A stretch of 64,000 bases of DNA from Myrica gale. Taxonomy: Eukaryota; Streptophyta; Magnoliopsida; Fagales; Myricaceae. Below the pieces are notes generated by a model that had not been told where the DNA came from, did not search any database, and was given only the letters and a program-made list of their open reading frames with translations. The stretch covers positions 18,549,001-18,613,000 of the forward strand of contig OZ005609.1 of the NCBI GenBank assembly GCA_963930655.1, given 5' to 3'. Positions 1 to 12,470 of this stretch are shown piece after piece; within the stretch, counting starts at the first letter, position 1, and every line of letters begins with the position of its first letter. The position numbers and the translations under genes were made by a program.

Positions 1-91
1 TGCGGCGGCCCTCTCATTCCGGAGGAGAGGGCTGCCTCTATCATTTGTGGTCGAGGAGTCCATGATCCAATGATCTCCACGGCCCTCCTGC

Positions 92-453
92 TTAGAGATC
101 ACGAAGAGATATATATCTGTTTGGAAGGTGAGAAAGTGGAGTATCATTTCAGCTCTGCTACATGATTGTGTTGTTCTGAAAGGGAAATAGCTAGTAACTT
201 AGACATGAAGGTGAGAATTTCGTGCATTATATGTGCGTATATCTCTCTACGACTGTATGTTGCCACTTCATTTGCAAATACAAGTTGCTTGTTCCTTGCT
301 TCTATTGCTTTGTCTAATTGTACTACTATTTTTTTCCTCCTCAAGCATTGTACTACTAATTATTAGTTTCTTTATGTTGCCGTTTCGTCTTTTTAAGGCT
401 TCTGGATAATGTTATTATCCTTCATCCATCTGTGGTGCGTTCTTTCATATCTG
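92..453 (+). repeat. 3' UTR-like copy of an upstream AHL gene (duplication copy 1)
   Basis: From about base 92 this stretch matches, with scattered substitutions and small indels, the sequence directly after the AHL stop codon (7489 to about 7880). The shared order runs from TTAGAGATCACGAAGAGATA through the 'GTGTTGTTCTGAAAGGGAAAT' region to TTTCATATCTG. A tag at 93-95 lies where the AHL stop lies in the other copy, so an AHL paralogue probably ends at the left window edge. Bases 1-91 do not align convincingly with the AHL C-terminus, and I cannot assign them. The homology ends at 453 and resumes at 5134. Confidence 0.75.
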
Positions 454-2187
454 ATCGTTTGGTCTAGTTTATTCATACCAGAGGGAAAAGGTGGACAGGA
501 AAAGAAAGGAAACTATTTCTATAAGCTACCTATATAACGGGCAAACAAAATGAATTCGCAGCCAGTACCTAAAACGATGTGCAAGGTGTTCAATTCCCTC
601 TTTTCCTTCTTCTCCAGGCCCCCTTCTGTTACATCTTCGTTTCTGGTCTACCTGCGTTTTATTCTTCTATTTCTGGTGTTCTTTCTCCCTTGACTATATA
701 TATATATGGATCGATGTTTATAAGATTGCTCTTCCGTTTCGTATTCCTCTGATCATATGACATAACAAGAACACTGCTGTCTGAATATATCTCCAGCTTA
801 TATTTACTTACGGGCGCGATTCCCTTTGAAGAGGAAAACTTCTGTCTAACATGCTTGAAAATTATTATCTCCAAGATAGAACTAGAAGATCGAATATGCA
901 ATTGCATTAATGTAGTCCGTACTTTTCAATTTTGTCAGATACTTTTTCTTCCTCTCGCATTGTTTTGTTCTTTTGGATCATTCCAGAACTTATAGTACTG
1001 CTACTCCAAAAGGAAGAATATGAACATCATATATAGAGGGTGATCCCCTAAGATCAGCTGTACCTCAATCAGCACCGTAAATGACAAGATCATGAAGGGA
1101 ATAAGATCACTAGAAGTAGTGTTTTAATTAAAAGAACCAAAATAGAAAGAGTGCTTGTGTGTGTGTATATATGTACCTTGGGTGCTTTCCATTTATATAT
1201 GTCTCCCGTACTGAATGGTTCCAATTTTGTGGGATCCAAGCTAGCCCTACTGTAACCACAAATCCAACAAAATCATCATGGAAAGGGTAAATGTCAAATG
1301 TTTTGTTCCGATATTCCCCACATCATGTATATATAAAGAAAAGTGATGAAAAGAGGATACAGATATATATACACAGCTGGTGAGTACTGATATTATGAGC
1401 ATAAAGAGGAGAAGCTGCTATAAATTAATCATGATGAAATCAAAGTTAAAATCCGAGAAAGCGTGCATGGAAGGTAATATAACTGCAGAGGGTGGTTCTG
1501 ATCATGGTGGTAGCGACAATCATGAAATCAACATAGTCATGACATAAATTATATATATTCTTATATATGCAGAAAGTTATTCTTGAAGTTTGAGTGCTTC
1601 TTGGGGAAAATGGAGGTGCTTGTCCGTTGGAGATGTTAAATGGAATATCATCTATAAAATGAAGCTACAAGTATTTGGGGGAAGCCATTAAGCACATTAT
1701 TGTCTCCATTGGCATTTGTCTTCAGTGCGTTAAAATAGGATCAAATCCGTCCGAGCCCAATATACAGGGACAATACACAGGGAGGGCCTGGGATTCATCC
1801 TCATAGAAAAAGAAGGTGGAAATGAGAAGTTGGACGACGTGAACATATAAATTCATATATATATATATGAAATATTATATACAATATCAGGCGAACTATA
1901 CTATGATTGTATACGGCTATCAAGTAAACACAGGAATCACCATAACTTGCCCATCAGAACTGACAACATGGAAAACATATTTATTTTAATTTTGCTATCA
2001 ATGGAGCCACTTTTTAGTGTGCTCTTAAAAACATACCGGATTAGAATTTTAGTATAAAGGCGCTTTTCCTCTAGCAATCTTAGTGTCATTTCTCTTCAGT
2101 TTTTCCTCTCATACAAAAGACAGTAGTGCGGAAATACAAATCAGGCTAAGCTTTGACTATAATGTATTATTATGTAGGACACACATA

Positions 2188-2220
<33 letters not shown>

Positions 2221-5030
2221 TCTTATAATAATTGTCTGAGAACAGATATTAGTAATCTTTCTTAATCAAATTGATCAAGGCACACTAGAAAATGCTAGGT
2301 AAACTTAGTTATTCTTAAAAGTTTTCTTTATATATATATTGTCCATGCAATCTTCGCTATACAATTAAGTTTATTAGTTACTTACTATTTAACTAAATCA
2401 ACAAAAAGATTTTCGGATTCAGATCAAAAGAAAAGGAAATAGTTATATATATATGGTGCTTCTTACTGACTGGATATGCTTAATTTCATTTTATTGTGCG
2501 AGAGACATCAGGTATATCAAAGTGAATTTGCACAACTCTCATGATCAGCAATAACACAAACATGACGTACGCATCCATATTAATTTCTACTCTCTCAAAT
2601 GTGTGATATGTACTCTTTATGGCATGAATTTCCTAAGTGCTCTTGAAGCTAGAATGCCCATATATATAACGCGCGTTAAAGAACTTTGAGCATTTCAATT
2701 TCAAGAAAGAACACCTTTGAATATTTGAGGTACTGTGAAAAGATGCACATTAGAGACAAAGCTTTGATTAATTAGAGACCTTTTATAAAGAGGTTCTAAT
2801 TATAAACGCATGAACAGATCAGTATAATATCTCCAAAAGGGATGTTTTCCTCACACTCAACGGATCCTATAAAGTTGTATAGCTAGCAACATTTTTTTTT
2901 TCTAGCTGTGTGTATAGCTAGCAACATGCTGGACCCCAATTCACATGGAGTCCACATGCATGGCACTTAAATCCAACCCTAATTTATTAATCACTATATA
3001 TAACTTACTTGCCCACAATATTCCAATAGAAAAGCAGTGCCGTTGATGGAGCCCACCTTGGGTTTAAAAAATCAATTAATTCCCCTCGATTAAGTGTATA
3101 GGCGCCTTTAACAAGCCGACCATATATACTAACTTAATTTTCTTTTTTGGGTTGTCTTGCCTTTCCAGTTGTAGTTTTAATCACCAACATTTTGCAAGTC
3201 CTTATCATCTTTCAAAGACTAGCAAGCCACCAATCCAATTAACTATCAATACTTTGAAAGGGAAGCCACGAACCCGGATTAAGGAAATGTGGACCACCGG
3301 ATAAAGCCTAAGACGTTGCAGAAAAATAAAGTATTAATTCAACACCCATCGATAATGGGAATCATGAATCAGCAAGAAAAAAATGGAGCATGTTCACTTT
3401 CCAAGCCCCTTGATGCCAAAAGTATAATAATATATTTACTGGGTGCACTTGCCGTGGATTGCACGCCTCCGGCAGGATGATTATTTGGTGCTCATTGACC
3501 TAACTTATAGAAGGATAATCTCCGATTTAGTTAAACCAGCACCAGTATTAGTTTTTTATAAGTAGCCTATCACAGAGCACCCTTCTTCAATGGGCTGAGG
3601 TATCTGTAGCTTTTTCTAAAGGATTTAGAGTGCTCGTTTCTTTAAAAATTTCATTTACATGGCTTCCCATATCCTCAAAATCGTATAACACCGTTATCGG
3701 CTACCCAACAACCAGCTTCTTTGAAAGGGACACGAATTTGGAATCATTGGTGAACAGGCGTTTTAGTTAAAACCAAGAAGAGTTTATAACTTGAAGAAAG
3801 AGTCAAAAGAGGTGATCCCCTAGCTAGCCTGCACGTAGCTCGAGGATTTGTTGATTAATTATTTTTTGATCTGATTTGACGAAATTTTTAACAATTTTCC
3901 TGTGCTTTTCCTCATTGCCTAGCTACGACGATCCTCCAAAAGACGTTCCATCTCTGCTACCAAATTAACATTGGAATACCATATATACCTAAAGGAATTC
4001 GTGGTGTTCCCGAGTTCATTGGAGATCATCTGGATTGGCAAGCAATAAATTATAGCTAGCTTGTGTTGTAGAGGTGGAGGAGGAGTTCACATTTGTCAAG
4101 TAGCTAGTGATGAACAAGTGTTTGAAGATTAGATTTGTAAAGGTCCATTTGAAAGTTACCAAATTCTTAAGCGCAGGCCAGCGCTTAATTTGCACTTCAT
4201 CAATGACTTGGAACGAGAGGGATTGACTATCAGCCCGTGGGGTCGAGAAATTAAAGTACACCAAAACGGACCAACTACTTCCTGCTGCAACGTTCTTTGC
4301 TAGCTGCTTAGCTAAAACCTGACACCTAACCAAATCTATGGAAAAGTCTGCTCCATTGACTGACGTTCTAATATGACAAAACCAGGCAAATTGATATATA
4401 TATATATTGATAGTAGCCGGAGAAAACTATGAATTGTATTGAAGCACACTCTTCCCACTTCGTTCATCTTTTCCCGTTGACTTTGTTTTAAAACTTAATT
4501 TCTAAATTTTTTTTTTCACTTTTGTAATATATGCTTCATTTATGAGACAATTACCGGGGGAATTTCATTGTGGTAAACCCCGAGTTTGGACGAGATATAT
4601 GATTTGAAGCTTTATTGCTCAACTAATTATAAGTCAAAGATACGTACAGTACTACCCCATTTAAAAAGGTACAGATAAAACTAAGTAGGTCATAGTAATT
4701 GGCTAGCTAGCTATTTAAAGTCGCAATGAGTACGTACTAATTCATAGTTGTCGTGTTAGACTGATCTTTGATGCAGGGTTTCAAGTTCTTATAGAGCTAG
4801 CCATCAGATGGGTCTGGCCGGTTTAGATGAAATATGGAAGAATCACAAATTCAGCTCAGGGAGGTTAAATCTTGGGTATACTTTTTCTGACGGCCGGCCA
4901 GCATGCCTTATTTGACCCAAGACATTAATTATAGGCTATATATCTAGGCGTAGGTGCATGAAATATGACCTACCTTAATTAAGCCGTTTAGATCACTGAC
5001 TTTCACTTTTCATATTATCTTACTAGGAAA
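454..5030. other. Intergenic stretch, no gene recognised
   Basis: This is AT-rich sequence with many short ATG-poor frames and no convincing coding pattern, splice-consistent exon chain or domain. It holds microsatellites, including a TG/TA tract near 2190-2220. Relative to the second duplication copy it is exactly the segment missing there. It may contain long-range regulatory DNA of the AHL locus, but nothing in the sequence proves that. Confidence 0.5.
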
Positions 5031-5032
5031 CA

Positions 5033-5205
5033 CCCTGCAGGTGAGGCCTAAACGGGTTTACACAACGCCATTAATTAAAGAGGGTCAATATAGAGCACTA
5101 GTGCAACTCCAACAAAAACATTGGAAACCCCTGCAGGCTAGGTGAGGGCTAAACGCGTTTACAGAACGCGATTAAAGCTGCAACTCCAACAAAAACATTG
5201 GATTT
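5033..5205. repeat. Imperfect tandem duplication of about 0.1 kb
   Basis: Two adjacent units each run from CTGCAGG through a GTGAGG(C/G)CTAAACG core to CAACTCCAACAAAAACATTGG. The first unit ends near 5125 and the second starts at 5131. The second unit begins exactly where the segmental-duplication homology resumes. A CA/TA microsatellite follows at about 5233-5268. Confidence 0.8.
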
Positions 5206-5233
5206 AGATGACCGTGGCCTGAAATATGTACAG

Positions 5234-5267
<34 letters not shown>

Positions 5268-5815
5268 GAATATCATCTCCATAAAACGACTCTTAAGTCT
5301 GGTAATTCAGTGCCCCCTCCACTTTATGAACCCTCCTCTTTTCTAGGTTTACAGGGTACTACCATTTTAAATTTTGCTACCGTAATCACATGCCATACAA
5401 GATTAAAGTATATGCAGGGGCCATTTGGATAGACAAAAGCTACAAAATTTATGATTTCGAAAGTCGTCTTAATCAAAATAAGACAAATAATTAGTCGGGG
5501 ATCTTTGTCTTCTAATTAAGATTAGAAAATCTTACATAAGTTCAATCTTTTTTCAAGAAAATTCCTTAAATTATATATATGTCTACAACCCATGTCATAT
5601 ATTCTTTTGACTTGATAGTTTCACATTTTATAGTTTTTTTTTGTATCAGTAACTCCATAGTTGTTTGCTCAACTCAAATGTGTAAAGTTTTAAGGTGCGT
5701 CTTATACGATAATTAAAGTTCGTTAATTTTGGTGGTTGATATATATATCCTCTCGAACCATATGCTTATCGACAAAACCATTAGTTTATTCTTCTTGTTA
5801 CGAGGGAGGGGAGGA
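5134..5815. repeat. Segmental duplication block upstream of AHL (copy 1)
   Basis: This block aligns in order with 7881-8335. Shared landmarks are CAGGCTAGGTGAGGGCTAAA, ATATGAATATCATCTCCATA, CCACTTTATGAACCCTCCTC, GTGCGTCTTATACGATAA and the CAAAACCATTAGTTT stretch near 5775 and 8300. The similarity ends about 5815, and the AHL promoter lies beyond. Together with the 3' UTR match it shows that the AHL locus is a tandem duplication. Confidence 0.85.
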
Positions 5816-6603
5816 CATCAGTGATATTTCAGAACTTTGACGGGGCAGGCGTGGGATTTCCCAAAAATCGTAAAATACAAGAGAACAAAATATAGGAAAA
5901 GATAAATATAATGGGCCTTCTACCAACTCCAGTGGAGGTGGGTTCCACTCATTCCAATTTACAAGACGTGGGTACACGTAATCTGTAATCGAATTGGGGA
6001 CAAATCAAATTCCACCTTCTCACGCGCACGCGACCCCCCAAACAAACAAACCCTAATTCCCAAGAACACCTCCACCTATCTCGTTCATTTCTCATTTGTC
6101 AAAGAGAGAGAAAGATTTTAGTACAAGAACCCACAGTTCCCTGTAACTCAACACAAGCACACTCCCACTCTCACAGACACCCAGATTAAAAGCTAAAAGG
6201 ATACGCCAAAAAGCCCTCCGAAGAGATGAACTCCTCAAAGTTACCTTATCTCTTCTCTTGTTAATCCTGTTGGCCTCTCTTTGGTTACTTTTCTATTCCA
6301 GTTTCTCACCACTGCTTGACTCTGTGGTTGCTTTCGTAGAGATCGTTCTTCTAGTTCAAGCTTTGAGTCATTTCTGGGTTGTTGCTTGTTTAGACCTCCT
6401 CTATTTTTTCAACCCAAAACATCTTGGTCTTTCTTGGTTGTGATCCTTGTGAGTTTAGATTTAGATGCACAACTTATACATAAAAGATATATATATGTAT
6501 ATAGCTACGAACAAGCAAGGAGACAGAATTATCTAGTGGTGATTTAAGTTTTCTTTTGATCATCATCTCTGCTTGTGCTTGTTCTCGTTCTTGAGTTGAA
6601 ATC
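5816..6603 (+). promoter_or_regulatory. AHL promoter and 5' leader
   Basis: This 0.8-kb interval lies between the duplicated block and the AHL start codon. A TATA-like GATAAATATAATGG sits near 5900. A telo-box-like AAACCCTAA is at 6048-6056, followed by the CT- and GA-rich tracts common in plant leaders. A 12-codon upstream frame starts with ATG at 6226 and ends at 6264; if it is in the mRNA it could dampen AHL translation. The transcription start is not determined by the sequence, so the boundaries are inference. Confidence 0.45.
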
Positions 6604-7491
6604 ATGGCAAACCGGTGGTGGACCGGACAGGTGGGTCTAGCGGGACTGGATACCTCGGCCAGCTCGTCCCCAATGAAAAAACCAGATCTGGGGATATCCA
6701 TGAATGACAACAATGGAACAGGAAACAACGGATGTGGAAATGAAGAAGTAGAGGAGAGAGAGAATAGTGAGGAGCCAATAGAAGGTGCGATCGAAGTAGC
6801 AAATCGAAGGCCCAGAGGACGTCCACCGGGGTCCAAAAACAAGCCAAAACCGCCTATATTTGTGACCCGAGACAGCCCTAATGCGCTGCGAAGCCATGTC
6901 ATGGAAATAGCAAATGGGGCCGATGTTGCTGAGAGTATAGCTCAGTTCGCCAGGAGGCGACAGAGAGGTGTTTGTGTGCTCAGCGGAAGTGGTACCGTCA
7001 CCAACGTTTCTCTCCGCCAGCCATCTGCGCCTGCTGCTGTCATGGCCCTTCACGGCCGATTTGAGATTCTATCACTCACAGGTTCTTTCCTCCCCGGACC
7101 CGCACCCCCTGGCTCGACTGGACTGACCATATATCTCGCTGGTGGACAAGGACAGGTGGTGGGCGGCAGCGTCGTTAGCCCACTTGTAGCTTCTGGATCG
7201 GTGATGGTGATGGCAGCAACGTTTTCCAACGCCACGTATGAAAGACTGCCTCTAGAGGAAGAAGAGGAAAGCGGTGGCCCTACTCCACATGAGGGACAGG
7301 TGACCGGTAGCGGTGGTGGCGGTGAAAGCTCCCCACCTGGAATTGGCGGAGGTGGAGGGCAGCAGCAAGGTCATGGAATGGGTGAGCCTTCAACGATGCC
7401 GGTCTACAATCTGCCTCCCAACTTGCTTCCCAATGGTGGGCAGTTGAACCATGAGGCTTATTCGTGGGCTCATGGCCGGCCACAATTTTAG
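6604..7491 (+). CDS. AHL20: AT-hook motif nuclear-localized protein, clade A (AHL20-like)
   Basis: An intronless 295-residue protein. Residues 68-77 carry the AT-hook [10 protein letters not shown] followed by KNKPKPP, the type-I form that grips the minor groove of AT-rich DNA. The PPC/DUF296 domain spans about residues 88-215 and includes the conserved GRFEIL (151-156), the [11 protein letters not shown] stretch and [16 protein letters not shown] glycine-rich linker leads to the tail [20 protein letters not shown]. The N-terminus [14 protein letters not shown] and this tail are typical of the AHL19/20 group; AHL20 orthology is inferred from this resemblance. Clade-A AHLs are known to form trimers in the nucleus and modulate growth, flowering and immune gene expression. 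Start choice: first ATG of the frame, with the expected family N-terminus. It lies in a tandem duplication, so a sister gene is likely just left of the window. Confidence 0.96.
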   Translation: MANRWWTGQVGLAGLDTSASSSPMKKPDLGISMNDNNGTGNNGCGNEEVEERENSEEPIEGAIEVANRRPRGRPPGSKNKPKPPIFVTRDSPNALRSHVMEIANGADVAESIAQFARRRQRGVCVLSGSGTVTNVSLRQPSAPAAVMALHGRFEILSLTGSFLPGPAPPGSTGLTIYLAGGQGQVVGGSVVSPLVASGSVMVMAATFSNATYERLPLEEEEESGGPTPHEGQVTGSGGGGESSPPGIGGGGGQQQGHGMGEPSTMPVYNLPPNLLPNGGQLNHEAYSWAHGRPQF

Positions 7492-8335
7492 AGATCACGA
7501 AGAGATATATATCTGGTGGAGTATCAGATATTCAGCTTTGCTACATGATTGTGTTGTTCTGAAAGGGAAATGGTAACTTAGAGACGAAGGTGAGAATTTT
7601 GTGCATTATATCATGTGTGTGTATCTCTCTACCACTATATGTTTCCACTTCATTTGCAAATACAAGCTGTTGGGTCCTTGCTTCTTTTGCTTTGTCTAAT
7701 TGTACTACTATTCTTTTCCTCCGTAAGCATTGTACTACTAATTAATAGTTTCTTTGTGTGTGCTAGTATTCATTAAAAAAACACTAAATTTCCCCTTGAT
7801 CATTGCGGTTTCATTTTTTTAAGGTTTCTGGGTAATGTTTTTTATCCCTCTGCCATCTGTGGTGCGTTCTTTCATATCTGCAGGCTAGGTGAGGGCTAAA
7901 CGCGTTTACAGAACGCCATTAAAGCACCGCAACTCCAACAAAAATATTGGATTAAGATAGCCGCGGCCTGAGATACGTACAGACATATATGAATATCATC
8001 TCCATAAAACAACTCTTAAGTCTTTGATAATTCAGTGTCCCCCTCCACTTTATGAACCCTCCTCCCCTTTCTAGTTTTACAGGGTACTATCCTCGATCAG
8101 GCGGACCCCAAAAAATCTTGTTACCTAAAAAAACATGTCTGCTTCTCATATTGTTTGTTAAGACACTTGAAATTTCTTGACTGTCTTAATATTTAGGTGC
8201 ACGACAACTCAATTGTTTAAAGTTTTAAGGTGCGTCTTATACGATAAAGTTCGTTTTTGGTGGTCAATATATATCCCCTCGAACCAAATGCATATCCACA
8301 AAACCATTAGTTTGTTCTTGTTACGAGGGAGAGAA
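7492..8335. repeat. Segmental duplication copy 2 (AHL 3' UTR fused to upstream block)
   Basis: The first part (7492-7880) matches 92-453 and contains the 3' UTR of the AHL gene. The second part (7881-8335) matches 5134-5815. The junction at TTCATATCTG|CAGGCTAGG directly joins sequences that are 4,680 bp apart in copy 1. Similarity stops near TTACGAGGGAG. No gene is seen here. Confidence 0.85.
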
Positions 8336-8673
8336 AGAGACGCACGCTTCTAGGGGCATATGGCTCCCTTAAACCCTAGCTAGCTCGGTCCCTATTTATA
8401 TTAATGTAAACCTTTGCAAAAGGGATATTTTCTCTATATATGGAAGGTACATATTGAAGATTTCTAAACAATTGTGGGTTAATATATATAGCAAGGATAT
8501 AATAACTTGGGAAATTATCTAATTAATGTTGTAGTGGTAATTTGAGAGTAAAAAATGATTAAATACTCATGAGCTAGAGATATATTTGCCCCGTACTCAT
8601 AATTCGTATATGTCGCTAGACTTTAGGAAATTACATATAAGTATCACATTAAAATTAAAAAAAAAATCACTTT

Positions 8674-8944
8674 TTTTTTAGGTGACGAGGGAAATCCGGG
8701 CACCCAACCACGCGCACCAAGCTCGGAAGAACCTGGCCCAGTATATGCACGAGGTGGGCTTAACGCCACGGCAAGCCCCGGGCCATGCAGCCCTCTCAAA
8801 CCACACATGTCAGTTAAGTCCAGCTTCGCTGAGGGAGTGGCCCCAAGGAATTATTTGCACCTGAGAGGATTCGAATTTGGGACCTCAGGGGGAGCAAACC
8901 CTTAGGTCCCAAGCCTTCAACACTCAGGCTAACCCCTTGGGGTT
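8674..8944 (-). mobile_element. tRNA-derived SINE with target-site duplications
   Basis: Read on the minus strand, the element starts with a tRNA-like head. A box-A-like TTAGCCTGAGTG (plus-strand 8921-8932) is followed about 50 bases on by a box-B-like AATTCGAATCC (8867-8877). It ends in an A-tract, seen as a T run at 8671-8679. The flanks are near-identical A-rich direct repeats, AAAAAAAATCACTTT, at 8657-8673 and 8945-8959. RNA polymerase III boxes, an A tail and target-site duplications define a SINE. The short open frame inside it is incidental. The SINE family is not identified. Confidence 0.8.
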
Positions 8945-9068
8945 AAAAAAAATCACTTTCTTGACAAGACCACCGATAATAAAAATTAAAAAAGTGTTCC
9001 TATCTTTGAATCAAGTTGACTATTTTTTTTTATAAGTGTCCTCGGCTACAGCAACGCATATAATGAGA

Positions 9069-9073
<5 letters not shown>

Positions 9074-9099
<26 letters not shown>

Positions 9100-9180
9100 G
9101 CGTTGCATTAAAGAGCTCTTATGGAATAGTGTTGTAACCAACAATATCTTGCGTTTTTATTTTATTTTATTTTATTTTAT
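9074..9180. repeat. (TA)n microsatellite and (ATTTT)n tract
   Basis: A TA dinucleotide run spans about 9074-9099, and an ATTTT pentanucleotide run follows at about 9154-9180. The surrounding 8960-9700 is AT-rich with no recognisable gene. Confidence 0.8.
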
Positions 9181-9705
9181 AAAAAACAAAAATGAGATCT
9201 ACTTATGAGAAGGTCGCTACAGTGTTTTAACATCTATTTGCGGGCTCAGAAATTCTTTCCTACTTTATTTTTTTATTTATTAATTTATTTTCGTGAATTA
9301 GTTCCATGACATGCATTTTGTGGAGATCGGGAACGAACTAAATCGCCCAAGGTATAAAAATATGATAATTAACTCATAAGCCCCCATGGTTCTATCATTT
9401 ACGAGAACAGAATTGGTATTTAATTTTTATTTCTTGTAAAATCAGGACCTGAGTTTTGGTCTTTGATCAGATAATCCTCGAACCCCCTAATTTTTTGTCC
9501 AATTTTCAATAGTACAAATGAAATATATCATCTTTTATTATTGCACATACATCAACTAATGTTATAAAACAATAGATAACAATCCAAAGGAAAATTTTAT
9601 TAGAAAAAGCAAAAAAAAAAATTTGAGGAAAAACGCCTTTGACGCCCGTTAACTTGTTTTGGAAGCTAAACATGAGTTAAAAACTAGAACAACAGAGGCC
9701 ACTAA

Positions 9706-10061
9706 TGTAAGAAGTTATGAAAATCAATGGAACAATGCGGGAGAGAAAGAAAGGGCGAAGGAGAGAGCACACACCATTGAGAAATTATGTACATTTTCTC
9801 AAAGTGAATTTTGTATAGTATAAGGGAGAAGAGGACTTTGTACAAGAAAGAATGCGTAACTCATTCCGCAGAAGAGCTCGCTACATGTCCTCTAAGGGGC
9901 TCTGTACTTCCACTACTTAGGACAGCTCAGCTAGGCAACAAAGAAATAAAATAATAAAATGAATAAGAAAGGTAAAAAAGGAGACAATAATCATCATGAT
10001 TCACGTGTGGGCTTTGGGCATCCTTCGGGCTTATGTGAGGGGTCACCAATAGGCTTCGATA
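9706..10061 (-). repeat. Copia 3' LTR
   Basis: The 356-bp LTR shares its whole length with 14389-14743, with many substitutions, which points to an old insertion. It is bordered on the inside by the polypurine tract at 10062-10073 (GGCGAGGGGGGT on the minus strand). Confidence 0.93.
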
Positions 10062-11060
10062 CCCCCCTCGCCAACAAGATGGAGAATATATATTTTCTAT
10101 TCCCATCTTGCACAATTGAGAGGGGAGGATATAAGCTAGAAGAGCTTCAATGAAGCTGTCTGCAAGTTGAAGGCGAGTTGGAAAATGAGTGGGAATAATG
10201 TTGCATGCTTGCATATGATCACGAACCAAATGGCAATCAACCTCGATGTGCTTGGTACGCTCATGGGCTATAGGGTTGGCTGCAATGTGGATGACAGCTT
10301 GGCTGTCACAAAAAAGAGTGATGGCTTGAGGATGAGGTATGTGAAGATCAGCAAGGATGTACCGGAGCCAAGTAAGCTCAGAACAAGTGGCTGTCATGGC
10401 TCTATACTCGGCCTCATCAGAAGACCAAAAGGCCATTGTTTGCTTCTTGGATTTCCAACAGATGAGAGAGTTACCAAGTAGGATGCAGTAACCAGTGATG
10501 GAGCGCCTAGTGTCGAGGCAAGAAGCCCAATTCAAATCACAATAGGCCTGCAACTGAAGAAGAGAAGAGGTAGATAGCACCAAGCCTTGTCCCGGGGATG
10601 TTCTAAGGTACCTAAGCACCTTGTGATCGGTTGGAGGCTGCTCGATAAATTGACTCAATGTTTGAAGACAATAACTGATGTCTGGCCGATTGAGAGTCAA
10701 GTAGAGGAGCCGACCAATCAGCCTCCTATAAACAGTTAGATCAAGGAGCAAATCACTTTTATCATTGCTGAGTTTCAAGTTATGATCTATGGAAACTTTA
10801 AGAGGCTTAGATCCAAGTGTACCTGAATCAGAAAGGATATCAAATGTATATTTGCGTTGAGAGATGTGTATACCTTGTGGAGACCTGGCAACTTCAATTC
10901 CCAATAAGTATTTCAAGGTGCCGAGATTTTTGATTTTGAATTCATAGTCCATAAATTTTCTTAAGAGCAGCAATAGAGTCAATAGAGTTACTGACAACCA
11001 CTATGTCATCCACATACACAAGGAGTGCAATAAAAGAAGTACCAACAAGTTTAGTAAATA
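9927..11060 (-). pseudogene. Copia reverse transcriptase C-terminal part and RNase H
   Basis: The catalytic YVDD of reverse transcriptase is encoded at 11005-11016, but in a different frame from the long downstream ORF, so there is a frameshift near 10960. The ORF continues with NLGTLKYLLGIEVARS, the NRPDISYCLQTLSQF region, then the RNase H segment: DLNWASCLDTRRSITGYC, SSDEAEYRAM, and LFCDSQAVIHIAANP near the LTR-proximal end. The second aspartate region of RNase H is readable, yet the polyprotein is split. Its C-terminus runs into the LTR. It is no longer expressible as one polyprotein. Confidence 0.9.
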
Positions 11061-11899
11061 AGCTATAATCTTATTTGGATTGTGTAAAACCATAACAGAT
11101 TAATGAAGTGGACAACATGGCATACCATTGTCGAGATGCTTGTTTGAGCCCATAAAGACTCTTGAATAGCTTGCACACTTAACCGGGTCTATCCTTGGTA
11201 TATCCTGGGAGCTTTTGCTTGTAGATGTCCTCTTGCAAATCTCCATGCAAGAAGGCATTGTTCACATCCTACTTGGTGTAGAAACCAACCTTTACTTGTA
11301 GCAATGGTTCTAAGGAAATAAGGTGCACGTGTTGACAATGAAAATTCTGCAAAAATTGAGGGCTCTCCTAATTCGGGTAGACCTTCTGAGAAGGAGATTT
11401 ATATTTGGTGATGAAAAGTGACAATGGTCAACGAGAGGGGCAGAGAATTCAATAGAGGAAGATGACTAAGTGGTGTCTGGATTGGAGGAAATATTTAGAG
11501 GCGTCAGAAGGAGCACGTTGTGAGATAGAAGGAAGGACGCTTGAAGAGTTATCGGGTGAAATTTGAGATGGATGATTCAAAAGATCAAGGGAAATTTTAG
11601 TGACATCAGTGAAGGAAATATGTGTACATAGAAGCTAACATCTCTTGAAAGAAAAGTTTGTGTTAGTGGCAAGGTCTAGCAATTTATAGCTTTTCACCCC
11701 AAAGGGGTACCCAAGGAATTAGACATAGTTTTTGCCTCTAACATTAAATTTCATTCTTCCCCTAGAAAGAGTTTAGGCAAAGCATAAACAGCCGAAGACT
11801 CTCATATGACTAAAAGCGGGCTTAGTATGGAACAAAAACTCATACGAGGGTCTTATTTCGTAAAAGAGGGGTAGGAGATCTATTAATAATATAGGCAAC

Positions 11900-12470
11900 A
11901 GTAATGATACAATCTCCCCATTATTTCAAAGAAAATGAAGCTTGAAACATTAACGCTCGAGTAACATTCAACAAGTGTTGATGTTTGCGCTTCACAACAC
12001 CATTTTGTTGTGGAGTTTTAACACAACTACGCTAGTGAATGATCTCCTTGCTGTGGTAAAAATTGGTCATCTTGAACTCAATGCATTATCAATCTGCAAT
12101 ATTTTCACTTTGGCTCCAAACTGAGTCTCGGCCAAATTATAAAAATTCTCTATGCAATGCTTAGTTTCAGATTTACGTCTCATCAAATATACTCATGTAG
12201 TTCTTTGAAAAACCATCCACAATGGTGAGGAAGTACCTTGAACCATCTTAAGACGCAATGGAACAAGGACCTCAAATGTTACAATGCACAAGCTCAAACA
12301 CAACAGCGGTAGTATGATAACTATTAGAAAAATGATGTCTATGTTTCTTGGCTAGAAGACAAACATAAGTAGGTATTTCACTTATAAAGGAACTAGTTTG
12401 GTTTACAATCGGGTCATCTATCAATTTCAATCTAGTATGAGATATGTGACCAAGGCATTAGTGCCAAAGA
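11900..12470 (-). pseudogene. Copia GAG-pre-integrase and integrase core, degenerate
   Basis: Reading the minus strand across frames shows a zinc-finger-like segment with CLGHISHTRLKL (about 12380-12460). The integrase core follows, with VHCN, GSRYFLTIVDGFSKN and later an AKVKILQ(I)DN-like stretch (about 12060-12330). Stops and frame changes break it. Between 11060 and 11900 are further decayed pol sequences with no intact frame. Confidence 0.75.

Noticed and set aside
6474-7498. Antisense and alternative-frame ORFs over the AHL gene
   Set aside because: They are shadows of the AHL reading frame caused by its GC-rich, Gly/Pro-rich codons; none has a recognisable domain.
8682-8864. Open frame of 60 codons
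   Set aside because: It lies inside the SINE and has no independent coding support.
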